NCBI GenBank assembly: GCA_035513575.1
Contig: DATKBW010000239.1
Location: 1 to 26,804, forward strand
Origin: JAHWKI01 sp035513575
GTDB lineage: Bacteria > Gemmatimonadota > Gemmatimonadetes > Longimicrobiales > RSA9
Direction of reading: 5' to 3'
DNA length: 26,804 nucleotides
The position numbers and the translations under genes were made by a program. Position 1 is the first letter of the stretch; each line of letters opens with the position of its first letter. Below are positions 1-10,032 of the stretch, piece by piece. The notes beneath the pieces were generated by a model. That model was not told the DNA's origin, did no database searches, and saw nothing but the letters and a program-made list of their open reading frames with translations.

Positions 1-266
1 GAATGCGAAGGAGCGGCGGCGCGTGCAGCCCCGACGTCGCTCAGCGCCGTGGATCGAGAACAGAGGGATGACGAGGGGCAGGAATTCTCGACTCACGCCG
101 CCGCAGGGAGCCGGGGCCCCGCGGATCGACGCTCGCGAGCCACGATCAGGCTCCCGGACCGTTCTTCCTGTCGCATCAACTCGGAATGAGGACAGCCTAG
201 TGCCCCGAGCCAGAGGTCCGGTGCCCGGGGCCCTGGCATCCCGGCGCGCGCTTCTGACGCGGGACG
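1..266. other. Left-edge non-coding stretch
   Basis: No gene is supported here. The plus frames either stop early or have a composition unlike the neighbouring proteins, and no known motif appears. It lies downstream of the dat stop codon (267-269) and may hold the control region of a gene beyond the left edge. I found no convincing terminator hairpin. Confidence 0.4.
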
Positions 267-1106
267 CTAGCCCGGGAGGCCCCGGCGGTACGCCTCCAGC
301 AGCTTCCGGGTGAGGGGGCCGGGCTCCCCGTCCACGATGTCCTTCCCGTCCACCGTGACCACGGGCATCACCTCCGTGGTGGTACCGGAGAGGAAGAGCT
401 CGTCGTACTCGGACAGCTCGTGCTGGTAGATCATCCCCTCCTGCGCGGGGATCCCGAGCTCGTCGGCGAGCTGGAACACCCGGGCCCGCGTGATCCCCGC
501 GAGGATGTAGTTGCTGGCCGGGTACGTGATGAGCCGGTCGTCGCGCACGCCCCACAGGTTGGAGTGGGACCCCTCGATGACGACCCCGTCCCGGACGAAC
601 AGCGCCTCGAACGACCCGGCCGCGTGGGCGGCCTGGTTGGCCAGGACGTTGGGGAGGAGCGCGATGGACTTGATGTCGCACCGCGACCAGCGGGTGTCGG
701 GGAAGGTGATGGCGGCGACTCCGTCCTCGAACCAGTCGGAGGGGTGGTTCTCGTAGGGCTTCGCGGCGATGTAGATGCTGGCGGTGGTGCCGCGGGGCGG
801 GAACGCGTGCTTGCGGGGGGCGGCCCCGCGGGTCACCTGGATGTAGATCGTGCCATCCCCGTCGATCCCGTTGTCGCGGACCAGCCGCTCCGCGGCCCGG
901 GCGATCGCGTCGAGGTCGTCCACCTCGATCTGTAGCGCGGCGAGGCCCTCCGCCATGCGACGGAGATGGGCGTCCATGAGGTACGGCTGGCCGGCGTAGA
1001 TCCGGGCGACTTCATAGACGCCATCGGCGAACAGGAAACCCCGGTCATCGACGGAAACGGTGGCCTCCTCCTTCGGGACGAAACGGCCATTGAGATAGAC
1101 GAGCAC
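267..1106 (-). CDS. dat: D-amino-acid transaminase (class IV PLP aminotransferase)
   Basis: Predicted to move amino groups between D-amino acids (such as D-alanine) and 2-oxo acids, supplying D-glutamate or D-alanine for peptidoglycan; cytoplasmic. The 279-residue product has family length. It carries the N-terminal DRGFLFADGVYEV block, VTRGAAPRKH (about 91-100), the PLP lysine in RWSRCDIKS (K146), and VIEGSHSN (about 177-183) with the conserved Glu E178. These match the Bacillus D-amino-acid transaminase pattern more closely than IlvE or PabC. The frame stays open upstream to 1268, but those residues look random. GTG at 1106 is preceded by GGAGAG and begins just before the family N-terminus (VYLNGRF), so I chose it. 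The gene is divergent from the M16 protease gene and has its own promoter at 1138-1166. Confidence 0.93.
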   Translation of the reverse strand: MLVYLNGRFVPKEEATVSVDDRGFLFADGVYEVARIYAGQPYLMDAHLRRMAEGLAALQIEVDDLDAIARAAERLVRDNGIDGDGTIYIQVTRGAAPRKHAFPPRGTTASIYIAAKPYENHPSDWFEDGVAAITFPDTRWSRCDIKSIALLPNVLANQAAHAAGSFEALFVRDGVVIEGSHSNLWGVRDDRLITYPASNYILAGITRARVFQLADELGIPAQEGMIYQHELSEYDELFLSGTTTEVMPVVTVDGKDIVDGEPGPLTRKLLEAYRRGLPG

Positions 1107-1137
1107 GATCTCTCCAGAACGATTGGGTGAGCGGTCG

Positions 1138-1166
1138 AAGCTCTCGCGGCGGCGGTGCGGCCGCAA
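1138..1166 (-). promoter_or_regulatory. Predicted dat promoter
   Basis: On the minus strand, TTGCGG (1166-1161), a 17-nt spacer and GAGCTT (1143-1138). The -10 ends 31 nt before the GTG start at 1106. It fits the nAnnTT -10 pattern seen at other genes in this window. Confidence 0.45.
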
Positions 1167-1243
1167 CTGGCGGGCCGCGGGGGAAGGGACGGGGTGTGCG
1201 CCGGGCAGCCGGGGGTGGCTTGCCGGGCCCTTGTGTCGTCCGT

Positions 1244-1273
1244 TTGCCCCTCGAACCCGCTTCCCCACACCTT
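1244..1273 (+). promoter_or_regulatory. Predicted promoter of the M16 protease gene
   Basis: TTGCCC (1244-1249), an 18-nt spacer and CACCTT (1268-1273), ending 29 nt before the ATG at 1303. A GGAGG Shine-Dalgarno lies a few bases upstream of that ATG. Confidence 0.4.
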
Positions 1274-1302
1274 GGGCATGAATCGTTCACCCGCGGAGGC
1301 CC

Positions 1303-3912
1303 ATGGATGGAAGCGAGCTGGTCCGGAAGCTGGCGCCCCGGGAGCACCGGCTGGGGAACGGGGTGACGCTGCTGGTGCACGCGGACCATTCGGCGCCGGT
1401 CGTCGCGGTGGTGACGCACGTGAAGGCGGGCTACTTCGACGAGCCGGACGCGCTCGTGGGGATCAGCCACGTGCTGGAGCACATGTACTTCAAGGGCACG
1501 GCGCGGCGCGGCGTGGGCGAGATCGCGCGGGCGACGAAGTCGGCGGGCGGCTACCTGAACGCGGGCACGATCTACGACCACACCGCCTACTACACGGTGC
1601 TGCCGGCCTCCGCCCTGGAGCTGGGGCTCGACATCCAGGCGGACGCGCTGATCCATTCGCAGGTGGACGAGGACGAGCTGCGGAAGGAGCTGCTGGTCAT
1701 CATCCAGGAGGTGAAGCGGAAGCTGGACAATCCCGGCGCCATGGCGGCGGAGACGCTGTACGAGACCATGTTCGATGTCCACCCCATGCGACGCTGGCGG
1801 ATGGGCCGGGAGGAGGCGCTGGGCCGCCTCAGCCGGGAGGACGTGATGGGCTATTACCGCAGCATGTACCGGGGATCGGCCATCACCGTCGTCGTCGCCG
1901 GGGCCGTGGACCCGGACCGGGTCGTGGAGCGGGTGGAGGAGCTGTACGCCGCGGTGCCGCCCGGTGACCCGGAGCGCCCCGCCCGGCAGGAGCCGGAGCG
2001 GCGTGGGAGCCGGTTCCGGGAGATGGCGGGGGACATCGGCCAGACCTACGCGGAGCTGGGCTGGCGCTCGCCGGGCTCGCTCCACGGCGACACGCCGGCG
2101 CTGGACGCGCTGGCGGGGGTGCTGGGGCAGGGGCGGGCGTCGCGGTTCTATCGGGGCGTCCGGGAGCGGGGGCTGGCGTCGGGCATCGAGGCGTACAACT
2201 ACACGCCGACGGAGATCGGCGTCTTCGGTGTCAGCCTCGAGTGCGAGCCCGACCGCGCCGCGGCGGCGCTCCGGTCCGCCTGGTCGGAGATCGACCGCGT
2301 GCGGTCGGACGGGGCGACCGTGGGTGAGCTCGAGCGGGTGCAGACCCTGGTGCAGTCGAGGCTGCTGCGCCGCCTCGAGACGGCCGAGGGGCGGGCCAAC
2401 CTCCTCGCCGACTGGCAGGCGCTGGGCGGCTGGCGGAAGGCGGGGGAGTACCTGGACGGCATGCGGGGACTGACCCCCGACGACCTGCGGGAGGCCGCGG
2501 TCCGCTACCTCGACCCCGAGGCGGCCTCGGCGCTGGTCTACCGCCCCCACGGCGCCCCCGCTCTGGGCTGGGCAGCGGAAGCGCTCGCGGCGGAGCTCGG
2601 GGCCGGGGCATCGGCCGCTCTCGGGCCGGTATCCCTCGAGCCCGTCGACACCGTGGCCCGGGCGGTGAGCGTGGGACCGCCGACGAAGGAGGACGAGGTC
2701 CTCCAGCACGCCATGAATGGCGGCCGCCTGGTGGTGAAGCGCCGATCCGCGGCGCCGCTGGTCTCCATGGGCGTCTTCCGCCACGGCGGCGCGCTCCGCG
2801 AGGCTCCGGAGACCGCCGGGATCACCGGGCTCATGATGCGCGCGTCGGTGAAGGGGACCGCGTCGCGGAGCGCGGAGCGGATCGCGCTGGAGTCGGAGCG
2901 GCTCGGTGGCGTGATCTCGACGAGCGCCGGTTCGGACCTGCTGAGCTGGACGTTCACCGTGCCGGCGGAGCACTTCGAGGAAGGGCTGACGCTCCTCGCG
3001 GACGTCGCGCTGAACCCGACGTTCCCGGAGCCCGAGGTGGCGCGCGAGCGTGAGGTCCTCCTGGCCGATCTGACCAGCCTCCGCGACGACATGTACCGCT
3101 ATCCCATGCGGCTCCTGCTCCAGACGGCGTTCGCGGGACACCCGTACGGCCACGGCCCCGACACGGTCGAGCGGGCGGTGCGGGAGCTGGACGCGGCGGC
3201 GCTGCGCCGGTGGCACGCGGCCGAGCTGGCGGAGCCGTGGGTGTTCGTGGTCGGCGATGTGGAGCCGGAACGGGTGGCGACCCGGGTCCAGGCGAGCTTC
3301 GGCACCGCCTCCCCATCGCTCACGGACCCGACCGCCCGACCGGTGTGGCCGGCGGAGCCCCGCGCGGAGCTGGTGCGGCGCGACCGCGCGCAGACCGCGC
3401 TGGCCCTCGGCTTCCCCGGCCCCGACCGTAACCACGATGACGCCCCCGTCCTGCAGGTGCTCTCGAACGCGGTGAGCGGCCTCGGCAACCGGCTCTTCGA
3501 AGAGCTGCGGAGCCGCCGGTCCCTGGCCTACACGGTCACGGCCCACCCCCTCGTGCGGCGTCATGGCGGCGCCTTCATCGGCTACATCGCCACGTCACCG
3601 GACCGGGCGGACGAGGCGCGGTCCGCGCTGGTGGACGAGCTGCTCCGGCTGCGGGAGGAAGCGCCGTCCGAGGAGGAGCTGGCGCGGGCGCGCGAATACA
3701 CGGTCGGCGCGTGGCAGATCCGGACGCAGACCAACGCCGCCCAGCTCTCGGAGCTCGCCGGCGCGCTCATGCTCGGGCCGGGACTTCACGAGATCCGGGA
3801 GTTCGAGGGGCGGATCCGGGCGGTCGACCGGAACCGCGTGCGGGACGCCGCCCGGCGCTGGATCGACCCGGACCGGCTCGTGGAGGGCGGCGTCATCGGC
3901 CGCTCGGATTGA
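1303..3912 (+). CDS. Two-domain M16 family zinc metallopeptidase
   Basis: Predicted zinc endopeptidase of the pitrilysin/insulinase family, 869 residues, with two halves that would form a clam-shell chamber. The N-terminal half has the inverted zinc motif HVLEH (H56, E59, H60), and E136 lies 76 residues after H60, the family spacing for the third ligand. The C-terminal half, from about residue 455, lacks HxxEH at the matching place (GITGLMMRA) but keeps the RSRRSLAYTV Arg/Tyr block (about 735-745), typical of the inactive substrate-binding half. No signal peptide or membrane segment is seen, so I infer a cytoplasmic location, unlike periplasmic relatives such as PqqL. The ATG has a GGAGG ribosome site. 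Substrate unknown. Confidence 0.9.
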   Translation: MDGSELVRKLAPREHRLGNGVTLLVHADHSAPVVAVVTHVKAGYFDEPDALVGISHVLEHMYFKGTARRGVGEIARATKSAGGYLNAGTIYDHTAYYTVLPASALELGLDIQADALIHSQVDEDELRKELLVIIQEVKRKLDNPGAMAAETLYETMFDVHPMRRWRMGREEALGRLSREDVMGYYRSMYRGSAITVVVAGAVDPDRVVERVEELYAAVPPGDPERPARQEPERRGSRFREMAGDIGQTYAELGWRSPGSLHGDTPALDALAGVLGQGRASRFYRGVRERGLASGIEAYNYTPTEIGVFGVSLECEPDRAAAALRSAWSEIDRVRSDGATVGELERVQTLVQSRLLRRLETAEGRANLLADWQALGGWRKAGEYLDGMRGLTPDDLREAAVRYLDPEAASALVYRPHGAPALGWAAEALAAELGAGASAALGPVSLEPVDTVARAVSVGPPTKEDEVLQHAMNGGRLVVKRRSAAPLVSMGVFRHGGALREAPETAGITGLMMRASVKGTASRSAERIALESERLGGVISTSAGSDLLSWTFTVPAEHFEEGLTLLADVALNPTFPEPEVAREREVLLADLTSLRDDMYRYPMRLLLQTAFAGHPYGHGPDTVERAVRELDAAALRRWHAAELAEPWVFVVGDVEPERVATRVQASFGTASPSLTDPTARPVWPAEPRAELVRRDRAQTALALGFPGPDRNHDDAPVLQVLSNAVSGLGNRLFEELRSRRSLAYTVTAHPLVRRHGGAFIGYIATSPDRADEARSALVDELLRLREEAPSEEELARAREYTVGAWQIRTQTNAAQLSELAGALMLGPGLHEIREFEGRIRAVDRNRVRDAARRWIDPDRLVEGGVIGRSD

Positions 3913-3937
3913 GGGGGCGGCGGCGGCGGTCTATATT
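3909..3937 (+). promoter_or_regulatory. Predicted promoter of the crotonase gene
   Basis: TTGAGG (3909-3914), overlapping the stop of the M16 gene, a 17-nt spacer and TATATT (3932-3937). The -10 ends 32 nt before the ATG at 3970, the same distance as at the phosphoribosyltransferase gene. One of the clearest promoters in the window. Confidence 0.6.
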
Positions 3938-3969
3938 GCCCGCCGTCGCTTCCCGAAACGAGACCGCCC

Positions 3970-4755
3970 ATGGCCGACTATTCGAACATCCGCGTGGAGC
4001 GCCGCGACGGCCGCGCCACCGTCACCGTCAACCGCCCCGACAAGCTGAACGCGCTGAACGCCGCCACGGTGGGCGAGCTGGACGCGGCCTTCCGCGAGCT
4101 GGCCGGCGATGACGCGGTCCGCGGCGTCATCATCACCGGCGAGGGGGAGAAGGCGTTCGTCGCCGGCGCGGACATCGGCGAGCTGGCGCGGATGGGGCCC
4201 ATCACCGGGATCGATGTGTCGCGGCAGGGGTCCCACGCGTTCCGGCGCCTCGAACGCATCGGAAAGCCGGTGCTCGCGGCGGTGAACGGCTACGCCCTCG
4301 GCGGTGGCATGGAGCTGGCCCTGGCCTGCCACCTCCGGATCGCATCGGAGAACGCCCGGTTCGGGCTGCCCGAGGTCAAGCTCGGGATCATCCCGGGGTA
4401 CGGCGGCACGGTGCGCCTCCCCCGGGTCGTCGGCCGGGGGCGGGCCCTCGAGTTGATCCTCACCGGCGAGATGATCACCGCCGCGCGTGCCTACGAGATC
4501 GGCCTGGTCAACCGCGTCGTCCCGCAGGACCAGCTCATGACCGCGGCCGAGCAGCTCCTGGAGACCATCCTCAGGAATGGTCCCATCGCCCTCCGCTTCG
4601 CCCTCGAGGCCGTGGACCGCAGCCTGGAGACCGGGATCGAGGAGGGGCTCGGGCTCGAGTCCCACCTCTTCGGGCTGCTCGCCTCCACCGAGGACATGCG
4701 GGAGGGGATGGCGGCGTTCATCGAAAAGCGAGAGGCGGACTTCGGGGGGCGGTGA
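3970..4755 (+). CDS. Enoyl-CoA hydratase/isomerase (crotonase) family protein
   Basis: Predicted to hydrate trans-2-enoyl-CoA or crotonyl-CoA to the 3-hydroxyacyl-CoA in fatty-acid or butyrate-type metabolism; cytoplasmic. The 261-residue product has full family length. The oxyanion-hole blocks AFVAGADIGEL (about 62-72) and GYALGGGMELALAC (about 107-120) are present. Both catalytic glutamates of true hydratases are there: E115 in GGGMELA and E135 in FGLPEVKLG. The C-terminal helix ends in EGMAAFIEKREADF, also typical. No beta-oxidation partner lies next to it, so the exact substrate cannot be read from context. It has its own promoter, and recF follows 50 bp later. Confidence 0.93.
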   Translation: MADYSNIRVERRDGRATVTVNRPDKLNALNAATVGELDAAFRELAGDDAVRGVIITGEGEKAFVAGADIGELARMGPITGIDVSRQGSHAFRRLERIGKPVLAAVNGYALGGGMELALACHLRIASENARFGLPEVKLGIIPGYGGTVRLPRVVGRGRALELILTGEMITAARAYEIGLVNRVVPQDQLMTAAEQLLETILRNGPIALRFALEAVDRSLETGIEEGLGLESHLFGLLASTEDMREGMAAFIEKREADFGGR

Positions 4756-4769
4756 GGAGCCGCCGTCCG

Positions 4770-4798
4770 TTGCCTCACGCGCGCGCGCGTGATAGCTT
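4770..4798 (+). promoter_or_regulatory. Predicted recF promoter (leaderless arrangement)
   Basis: TTGCCT (4770-4775), a 17-nt spacer and TAGCTT (4793-4798), the latter preceded by an extended TGa. Only 7 nt separate the -10 from the GTG at 4806, so the predicted transcript starts at or next to the start codon. Confidence 0.5.
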
Positions 4799-4805
4799 TC
4801 AAGGC

Positions 4806-5945
4806 GTGAATGCCCCCCCCTCCCTCGTCTGCCGTGAGTTGCGCCTGCGTCAGTTCCGCAACTTCGCGGACCTGGACCTCGAGTTCCCGCCCGCGGGCGC
4901 GGCGGTGATCGGGCCCAATGGCTCGGGGAAGACCAACCTGGTCGAGGCCCTGTACTACCTGGAGATCTTCCGTTCCTTCCGCGGCGCGTCCGACGACCAG
5001 CTGATCCGGTTCGGCGGCGAGGCGTTCCACATCCGGGGGCGGTTCCAGGATCCGGCGAGCGGGCGGGATCTGGAAGTGACCGCGGCGTTCGAGAAGCGGC
5101 GTCGCCGGAAGGTGGTGACGGTGGATGGCGCGGAGGCGGAGCGGCTGGGGGACGCCCTGGGCCGGATCGGTGCCGTGGTCTTTTCGCCGTCGGACGTGGC
5201 GATCGTGGCCGGCGCGCCGGGGGAGCGGCGCCGGTTCCTGGACATCGTGCTCTCCCTGAACGTGCGCGGCTACCTCCCGGCCCTCCAGCGCTACCGGCAT
5301 ACCCTCCGGCAGCGGAACGCGCTGCTGCGGGGCGGGGCTCCCGCCGGGCAGCTGGAGCCGTGGACGGCCGGGCTCGTGGAGGCCGGGGCGGCCATCTCCG
5401 CGGCCCGGTCGCGGTGGGTGGCCGAGCACCGGGATGGCTTCGCCGATCGGTACGCGCGGATCGGGGGCGAGGCGGCCTGCAGGCTGGCGTACCGCCCGAG
5501 CGTGAGCGGAACGGAGTCGCCCGACAGCGATTCCGCCGATGCGCTGCGGGCGGAGCTGGACCGGCTGGTGGGGCGGGAACGCGAGCGGGGCCTGACGCTG
5601 GCCGGGCCCCATCGCGACGACCTCGCCTTTCTGCGGTGCGACGACGACGACGCCCGCGACCTGCGGGACTTCGGCTCGGGCGGGCAGCAGCGGACCGCCG
5701 CCGTGTCGCTCCGGCTGGTGGAGGCGGAGACGATCCGGCGCGCCCGCGGCCGCGCCCCGATCATCCTGCTGGACGACATCTTCGCCGAGCTCGACCCGGG
5801 GCGCTCCGCCCGGCTGCTGGAGCTGCTCGAGGACGAGCCCGGCCAGGTGATCCTCACCGCGCCGAAGCCCTCGGACGTGGAGGTGCGTCACGGCGCGCTG
5901 CCCCGCTGGCGCATCGCCGGCGGCCAGATCGTGGCGGCGGCATGA
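4806..5945 (+). CDS. recF: DNA replication and repair protein RecF
   Basis: ABC/SMC-like ATPase that loads RecA at single-strand gaps together with RecO and RecR. The 379-residue product has the N-terminal LRLRQFRNF block, Walker A GPNGSGKT (about 36-43), the signature FGSGGQQRTAAVSLRL (about 289-304) and Walker B IILLDDIFAELD (about 319-330). The frame is open from a GTG at 4752, but that start overlaps the crotonase stop and adds 18 unconserved residues. GTG 4806 sits where RecF proteins normally begin and directly after a predicted promoter. It has no proper Shine-Dalgarno, because AAGG is only one base away. The stop overlaps the dciA start (ATGA). recF-dciA-gyrB is a conserved order, but dnaA and dnaN, often upstream, are absent. 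Confidence 0.95.
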   Translation: MNAPPSLVCRELRLRQFRNFADLDLEFPPAGAAVIGPNGSGKTNLVEALYYLEIFRSFRGASDDQLIRFGGEAFHIRGRFQDPASGRDLEVTAAFEKRRRRKVVTVDGAEAERLGDALGRIGAVVFSPSDVAIVAGAPGERRRFLDIVLSLNVRGYLPALQRYRHTLRQRNALLRGGAPAGQLEPWTAGLVEAGAAISAARSRWVAEHRDGFADRYARIGGEAACRLAYRPSVSGTESPDSDSADALRAELDRLVGRERERGLTLAGPHRDDLAFLRCDDDDARDLRDFGSGGQQRTAAVSLRLVEAETIRRARGRAPIILLDDIFAELDPGRSARLLELLEDEPGQVILTAPKPSDVEVRHGALPRWRIAGGQIVAAA

Positions 5946-6292
5946 GCGGCAAGCCGACCGGCCCCATGAAGGTGGCGGAAGCCCTGGCCGGCTACCTGGC
6001 CAGGTCCGGCCTGGGCGACCGCCTCCAGGAGGCGTCGGCGGTCGAGGACTGGCCGGGCAAGGTGGGGTCGCGAATCGCCGCCGTGACGGAGCCGCTCCAC
6101 GTGAACAACGGCGTGCTGTTCGTCGGGGTGCGCTCGAGCGCCTGGCTGATGGAATTGCGGATGATGGAGGCGGAGGTCCGCGGCCGGCTGAACGAGGGCC
6201 GTGACAAGGGACGGATCCGCAAGATCCGCTTCGTGATGGCGGGCGAGGAAGAGGGCCGGCCGGCCGGTCCGCGGGGGCGATTTACCCGTTGA
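5942..6292 (+). CDS. dciA: DUF721 / DciA-family protein
   Basis: A 116-residue protein of the DciA (DUF721) family, whose studied members act with the replicative helicase DnaB in bacteria lacking DnaC or DnaI loaders. The visible family pattern is a tryptophan block (VEDWPGKVGSRIA), a beta-hairpin (TEPLHVNNGVLFVGV), SSAWLMELRMM, and a C-terminal strand RIRKIRFVM. The ATG overlaps the recF stop as ATGA, indicating translational coupling. The position between recF and gyrB is the classic one for this family. The role in helicase loading is inferred from the family and the location. Confidence 0.85.
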   Translation: MSGKPTGPMKVAEALAGYLARSGLGDRLQEASAVEDWPGKVGSRIAAVTEPLHVNNGVLFVGVRSSAWLMELRMMEAEVRGRLNEGRDKGRIRKIRFVMAGEEEGRPAGPRGRFTR

Positions 6293-6364
6293 GCGGGAGC
6301 AACATCCGGGGATCCGAAGGGTAGTAGGAAGGTTGTCCTCGAAGCGTAAACAGAACTGGGGAAC

Positions 6365-8317
<1,953 letters not shown>

Positions 8318-8467
8318 GCGGCGAGATCAGGGGTCCCGTCGGGCGGAGGGGATCGTGACATCGGATGGGCCGGATCGCTGCCGGAGTATGGTCCTGGTCG
8401 GCACGTCTCTCGCATCCGCTGGCCGGGGGAATCCTCGCGCGTGAACCGGCTGCAGGAAGCGGACCCC

Positions 8468-8749
8468 ATGGCGGGCACACTGAAGGCGAACGGCGAAGAA
8501 TGGGAAGTGCGGCTGTCCCGCGAGAGGCCGCACGAGGGTGTGCGTGTCGTGGTCTTCCGGTGCGTGAGCAACAGCTCCCACGGCTGGCGGGTCGTGGAAG
8601 TCCGTGAGGGGGACTATGAGAGCCAGGAGCGGCTGGACGAGCTGTCCGCGGCGGAGCTCCAGGCGCTCTTCGAGCGCTCGCAGCCGTTCGATTACGTCCA
8701 CGACCCCAAGGCCTACCCGGACGCGATCGGGGATCCGCCGGCGCGGTAG
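8468..8749 (+). CDS. Small protein of unknown function (93 aa)
   Basis: I do not recognise this protein. The product has a beta-rich first half (KANGEEWEVRLS, VRVVVFRCVS, HGWRVVEVREG) followed by an acidic helix (SQERLDELSAAELQALFERS) and a tail ending in DPPAR. No signal peptide or membrane segment is seen. The ATG at 8468 has GGAAG about 8 nt upstream and is preferred to the in-frame GTG at 8441. The protein-like composition and the strong ribosome site support a real gene. It stands alone after gyrB, with a 150-bp gap in which I found no clear promoter or terminator. Confidence 0.7.
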   Translation: MAGTLKANGEEWEVRLSRERPHEGVRVVVFRCVSNSSHGWRVVEVREGDYESQERLDELSAAELQALFERSQPFDYVHDPKAYPDAIGDPPAR

Positions 8750-8836
8750 GAGCGCGCGGCGGGCCGGGGTCGGCCGCTTCGGTCCCGCTGGCTCTCGCTG
8801 GCGCCGGGAGAGGTGGGTCGCGCGTGTAGTGCAGGC

Positions 8837-8859
8837 GCCCGCCGCTGCGCGCGGCGGGC
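8837..8859. terminator. GC hairpin between convergent genes
   Basis: Perfect 9-bp stem GCCCGCCGC / GCGGCGGGC with loop TGCGC. It lies between the plus-strand gene ending at 8749 and the phosphoribosyltransferase stop at 8864. No U-tract follows on either strand, so intrinsic termination in the E. coli sense is uncertain. Confidence 0.45.
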
Positions 8860-8863
8860 CGGG

Positions 8864-9415
8864 CTACAGGAGGTCCTGGTACTGCGGGTTGGTGATGAGT
8901 CCTTCGGGCGCGACGACCTGCCGATCCCACGGGAAGATCACCATGGCGTCGGTTTCCACGGCGAAGAAGTCCGGCCTGTACTGGCCGGACTTGGCGAAGC
9001 TGGTGGCGGTCCGGATCTCGCGGGCGCGGACGGCGCGGACGGCGGCGGTGGCCATCCGGAGGGTCTCGCCGGTCGTGCAGATCTCGTCGACGATGAGGAC
9101 GCGCTTGCCGGCGGCCTCCGGGGGAGCGGCGGAGAGGATGCGGGGCTCATCATGGACGAGCTCGGCGCCGGCGCGGCGGGAGATCTTGATGGAGTGGAAG
9201 TCGCACCGGAGGATGGAGGCGATCACCGCGCCCGGGATCACGCCGGCCTTGGCGATGCCGATGATCAGCTCGGGCTCGTAGTCGCGGGCGACGTTGAGGG
9301 CCAGGGCGCGGCAGAGCTCGCCGAAGACCTCCCAGGTCAGCTCGAGTACGCCGTCATCGCGGAGGGAGCCGACGGGAGCATCGAACGTGTCCTGCACCGG
9401 TCGGTCGAACGCCAT
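8864..9415 (-). CDS. Phosphoribosyltransferase domain protein
   Basis: Type I phosphoribosyltransferase of 183 residues, probably purine/xanthine-like, which would join a base to PRPP; cytoplasmic. The PRPP loop is RVLIVDEICTTGETLRMA, a close form of the VDDxxxTG signature. An earlier strand block, PELIIGIAKAGVIPGAVIAS, holds the usual pyrophosphate-loop region, and the C-terminal VIFPWD resembles xanthine/hypoxanthine enzymes. The frame is open upstream to 9577, but ATG 9415 has a GGAG ribosome site 7 nt away and begins the conserved part. It is divergent from the gene at 9517 and has its own promoter. The exact base specificity cannot be decided from sequence alone. Confidence 0.82.
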   Translation of the reverse strand: MAFDRPVQDTFDAPVGSLRDDGVLELTWEVFGELCRALALNVARDYEPELIIGIAKAGVIPGAVIASILRCDFHSIKISRRAGAELVHDEPRILSAAPPEAAGKRVLIVDEICTTGETLRMATAAVRAVRAREIRTATSFAKSGQYRPDFFAVETDAMVIFPWDRQVVAPEGLITNPQYQDLL

Positions 9416-9447
9416 GGTGCATCTCCGCGGTTCGGGGGCTGACTTGC

Positions 9448-9476
9448 AACATAGCGGCGGCCCGGTGCCCGGGGAA
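9448..9476 (-). promoter_or_regulatory. Predicted promoter of the phosphoribosyltransferase gene
   Basis: On the minus strand, TATGTT (9453-9448, continuing GC) ends 32 nt before the ATG at 9415. This is the same -10 form and distance as at the crotonase gene. The -35 (TTCCCC, 9476-9471, 17-nt spacer) is weak. Confidence 0.5.
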
Positions 9477-9481
9477 GCGGG

Positions 9482-9511
9482 TTGACCCGGGGGCGCGTCG
9501 CGGTCCACTTT
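9482..9511 (+). promoter_or_regulatory. Predicted promoter of the gene at 9517 (leaderless arrangement)
   Basis: TTGACC (9482-9487), an 18-nt spacer and CACTTT (9506-9511), with only 5 nt before the ATG at 9517. No Shine-Dalgarno precedes that ATG. Confidence 0.45.
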
Positions 9512-9516
9512 CGGGC

Positions 9517-10032
9517 ATGAGCGACGACCCGCGAACCCGCGCCGACGCCCGCCTCGAAGCGGCCCTCGCGAGCGCACCCTTCCGCGACCCGCGCCCCTAT
9601 TTCCGTCCGATCCTGAAGCACCTGAGGGAGCACGATGCGGCGGCGTTCGAGCGGGCGCTCACCCACTTCGAGTCGGCGCTGGTCCCCATGGTGGCCGGGG
9701 AGGGCGATCCGATCGCGGCGTGGCTGGAGTATGGTCGCGTGCTGACGACGCTGGCGGGGGACGGCCGGATCATGGCGGTGGATGGCTCCGGCCGCGCCGA
9801 GCCCGCCGGCGACTCGCCGGATGCGACTTCGCTGCTGCTCTACCTTCCCGATGCCCCGGAGACCCCGGCCGTGGTCCTGCGCTGCCCCCGCGCTGCGACG
9901 CCGGCCCAGGCCGCGAGCATCGAGCTCCTGGTCCTGGGCCGCGTGAGCGTCAGCGATCAGCTTTCAGCGGTCGGCGCTCAGCAGTCGGTATCGTCGGGCC
10001 GCGCGAGCGGATTGCCGACGGCTGACGGCTGA
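9517..10032 (+). CDS. Protein of unknown function (171 aa) with a repeat-derived tail
   Basis: I do not recognise this protein. The first part (about 1-145) looks like a genuine globular protein: helices around FRDPRPYFRPILKHLREH and DAAAFERALTHFESAL, then strands SLLLYLPD and PAVVLRC and a helix AQAASIELLVLGR. There is no signal peptide or membrane segment. The last 25 or so residues, after RVSV, are encoded by a GCTGAC-type inverted repeat (9957-10033) and look unlike the rest, as if the repeat had replaced or extended the original C-terminus. The gene converges on rho with 8 bp between the stop codons. Confidence 0.72.
   Translation: MSDDPRTRADARLEAALASAPFRDPRPYFRPILKHLREHDAAAFERALTHFESALVPMVAGEGDPIAAWLEYGRVLTTLAGDGRIMAVDGSGRAEPAGDSPDATSLLLYLPDAPETPAVVLRCPRAATPAQAASIELLVLGRVSVSDQLSAVGAQQSVSSGRASGLPTADG

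Noticed and set aside
23..313. Plus-strand open frame at the left edge
   Set aside because: It runs into the dat coding region, is Arg/Pro/Gly-rich without structure and has no ribosome site.
1045..3564. Long minus-strand open frame opposite the M16 protease
   Set aside because: Its Arg/His/Pro-rich sequence has no motif and mirrors codon bias of the real plus-strand gene.
3914..3930. GGC triplet run as a functional repeat
   Set aside because: It is short, lies in the spacer of a predicted promoter, and such runs are expected in GC-rich DNA.
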